NCBI GenBank assembly: GCA_003023725.1
Contig: PXYT01000001.1
Coordinates: 251,124-310,752 of the forward strand
DNA: 59,629 nt
Source of the DNA: Sulfobacillus benefaciens
GTDB lineage: Bacteria; Bacillota; Sulfobacillia; Sulfobacillales; Sulfobacillaceae
Direction: 5' to 3'
Position 1 is the stretch's first letter, and the number at the start of each line of letters is the position of its first letter. Below, one piece after another: positions 58,457 through 59,629 of the stretch. The notes under the pieces are model-generated. The model saw only the letters and a list, made by a program, of their open reading frames with translations. It did not search any database and was not told the DNA's origin. A program made the position numbers and the translations under genes.

Positions 58457-59174
58457 AGCAGACCCCCTCTAGCTGCCATGTCGGGTTTTGTCTTATCGAT
58501 TGCCGATAATACCTGTGGGTTCCTGCCTATTCACGCCCCACACTTTGCTAAGCGATGCTCAGGGGGTGAATACGGGCCGAGACGTTTTCCTCTTGAGGAA
58601 ATCGACACACTCCAGCACGTTCCCGGTCCTGACGCATGAATGAGGGAAGCTGGATATTTCGGTCGCAGTTAACAGGTAATCCGGAAAGTCGTGAACAGTG
58701 AAACCGCATCCTTAGACTGCTATTGTTGTTGTACTCCCTGGGACGGTCGTTGGCAAGAGATCACCCATCGATTCTCCCGGACCTGGCCCGTCTCGTCTCC
58801 CCTTGCGCATCGGATCTTTGAGAGCATCCTGGCCTACGGTGACCCCGGCTAAGGGGATGGTCCGCCCATGAGTCCGCCCGTTCACAGACAGAATCTGATG
58901 CACCCTATCCTTGGGATCCGTCCCATCCAGGGCGATCAACGCTTCCCGAATGCCGCCCAGAACCGAGGAAATGAGATCGGCTGAGGGAGCGTCCTATCAT
59001 CCCCCGGTCCCCCAAAACCGATCCACGCGTTTGATGGCGCGTTTGGCTGACGTTCCGCCAGCCATCGGCGAGGTGGAAATGCCCGATTTTTCTCATCCCC
59101 CACAGGGGACGGGACAAGACGATCAGACCAATGTGGCCAGCGTGGCACGTGAAGACTGGCGTAGTGGCCCATGT
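58457..59174. other. Gene-poor region
   Basis: About 720 bp between the MFS gene and the DUF2892 gene. A minus-strand frame 58939-58712 contains SVNGRTHGRTIPLAGVTVGQ but has no ribosome site, no recognised family and a low-complexity tail. Other open frames overlap it. I consider this decayed or noncoding. Confidence 0.4.
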
Positions 59175-59399
59175 GTGGCAAAAACGTGGACAATGGAGTC
59201 GCTTAGAATCATAGTAGGAGTCATTTTAGGAATTTTGGCCATTTTACACATCGGGGGAAGTATCGGTACATGGATTTTCGGCATTCTGGCGGTGATTGCC
59301 TTGGTGACTGGAATAAGCGGAGTCTGCGGCGTTTACCGCCTGTTGGGCATTCGAACGTGTCCGTTGCCCGTACGAGACAAACAACAAGGCCCATCCTAA
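59175..59399 (+). CDS. DUF2892 (YgaP-type) membrane protein
   Basis: A 74-residue protein of the DUF2892 family with two membrane segments: LRIIVGVILGILAILHIGG and WIFGILAVIALVTGISGVCG. It ends in the typical VYRLLGIRTCPLP, where the cysteine is conserved in the family. The start is uncertain: GTG 59175 and ATG 59193 are both in frame with no clear ribosome site, and the frame is open further upstream. Family members often neighbour rhodanese or sulfide-related genes; no such partner is in the window. Confidence 0.55.
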   Translation: MAKTWTMESLRIIVGVILGILAILHIGGSIGTWIFGILAVIALVTGISGVCGVYRLLGIRTCPLPVRDKQQGPS

Positions 59400-59528
59400 G
59401 CGGTATTCTGCCTCTCAGGCTTTGTGATGCAAGCGCAAGATGAAAATCTCTCAAGAGAGCAGCAACCCAGATGTGGCGACAATTTTCATCGCGATAATGT
59501 TCGCCAGAGAGGTTAAGGAGCACAAATT

Positions 59529-59629
59529 ATGGAAACTTCCATGGTCTATGTCGTTCAGATCCAGTATGATCCAACGTTGGATTACGGCTGTGGAGTCGAT
59601 ATGACAACCCGGGATACGCTTCACATAGC
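59529..59629 (+). CDS. Unknown gene, N-terminus only (runs off right edge)
   Basis: Starts at ATG 59529 with AAGGAG 8 nt upstream and stays open for 33 codons to the window end. It reads METSMVYVVQIQYDPTLDYG and continues with a cysteine (GCGVDM) and a TTRDTLHI stretch. No family can be assigned from so few residues. It is likely a real gene because the ribosome site and spacing are ideal. Confidence 0.6.
   Translation, partial: METSMVYVVQIQYDPTLDYGCGVDMTTRDTLHI

Noticed and set aside
58712-58939. 75-codon minus-strand frame with a GRTHGRTIP segment
   Set aside because: No ribosome site, low-complexity tail and no recognised family; overlaps other open frames.
1-59629. CRISPR arrays, tRNA or rRNA genes
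   Set aside because: No regularly spaced repeats and no tRNA or rRNA signatures were seen anywhere in the window.

Overview
The window looks like a chromosomal segment of an endospore-forming Gram-positive bacterium of the Firmicutes. The evidence is spo0A, spoIVB, spoIIM and the complete spoIIIAA-AH operon, a SAM-I (S-box) riboswitch, the SufCDSUB order with SufU, and a gene order that closely follows the Bacillus/Clostridia chromosome (efp, spoIIIA, accC, asp23, nusB, folD, xseAB, ispA, dxs, tlyA, argR, recN, spoIVB, spo0A). Moderate G+C, many GTG/TTG starts and a DsrE-like protein would fit a Sulfobacillus-like thermoacidophile. That genus assignment is inference and needs a database comparison.

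Region by region. 1-60: start of a YciI-like gene leaving the window. 0.5-2.2 kb: pxpB-pxpC (5-oxoprolinase subunits) on the + strand, tail to tail with a minus-strand nudF, XRE regulator, spoIIM operon (2.15-4.15 kb). 4.3-5.4 kb: an Hfq/Sm-like protein and an unrecognised conserved-looking protein. 5.5-7.5 kb: leucine dehydrogenase and spo0A, each with an intrinsic terminator. 7.6-23.2 kb: one very long minus-strand housekeeping and sporulation cluster: accC, asp23, nusB, a TsaD-like paralog, folD, xseA, xseB, ispA, dxs, tlyA, nadK, argR, recN, a divergent-PAP2 protein, a GT28 glycosyltransferase, spoIVB and a small membrane protein. 23.4-23.8 kb: a lone + strand DsrE-like gene. 23.9-28.7 kb: spoIIIAA to AH. 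28.8-37.9 kb: a CD1247-like zinc-ribbon protein, then gcvT, gcvH, gcvPA, gcvPB, glyA, aroQ, an M24 peptidase and efp. 38-43.5 kb: shikimate genes aroC-aroK-aroB and aroE with a type 4 prepilin peptidase, then yqeG. 44-49.5 kb: + strand SUF operon sufC-D-S-U-B plus a Rieske protein. 49.5-50.9 kb: a SAM-riboswitch-controlled Cys/Met PLP enzyme. 51.3-53.2 kb: a large DUF4012 envelope protein. 53.3-54.1 kb: an M55 D-aminopeptidase. 54.1-59.6 kb: a low-density accessory zone with an ISL3-type transposase relic, a probable cydA relic, an AhpD-like protein, an MFS transporter, a DUF2892 protein and a gene leaving the right edge.

The genes form three functional blocks. The first is the mother-cell/forespore programme (Spo0A master regulator, SpoIIM engulfment, SpoIIIA channel, SpoIVB signalling protease). 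The second is one-carbon, aromatic and isoprenoid metabolism (glycine cleavage and glyA feeding FolD; shikimate pathway; Dxs/IspA). The third is sulfur and iron-sulfur metabolism (SUF, Rieske, transsulfuration enzyme, DsrE-like).

The least explained signal is a pair of homologous noncoding sequences of about 300 bp with conserved spaced blocks. They lie directly upstream of gcvH and aroE in the same orientation. They are either 3' relics of an IS200/IS605-type TnpB element or a structured RNA family. Also worth attention are a 17-bp perfect dyad before nudF-xre-spoIIM, a 14-bp palindrome at the dsrE-like promoter, a 13-bp dyad at the suf promoter, and an Hfq-like protein with a changed KH motif.
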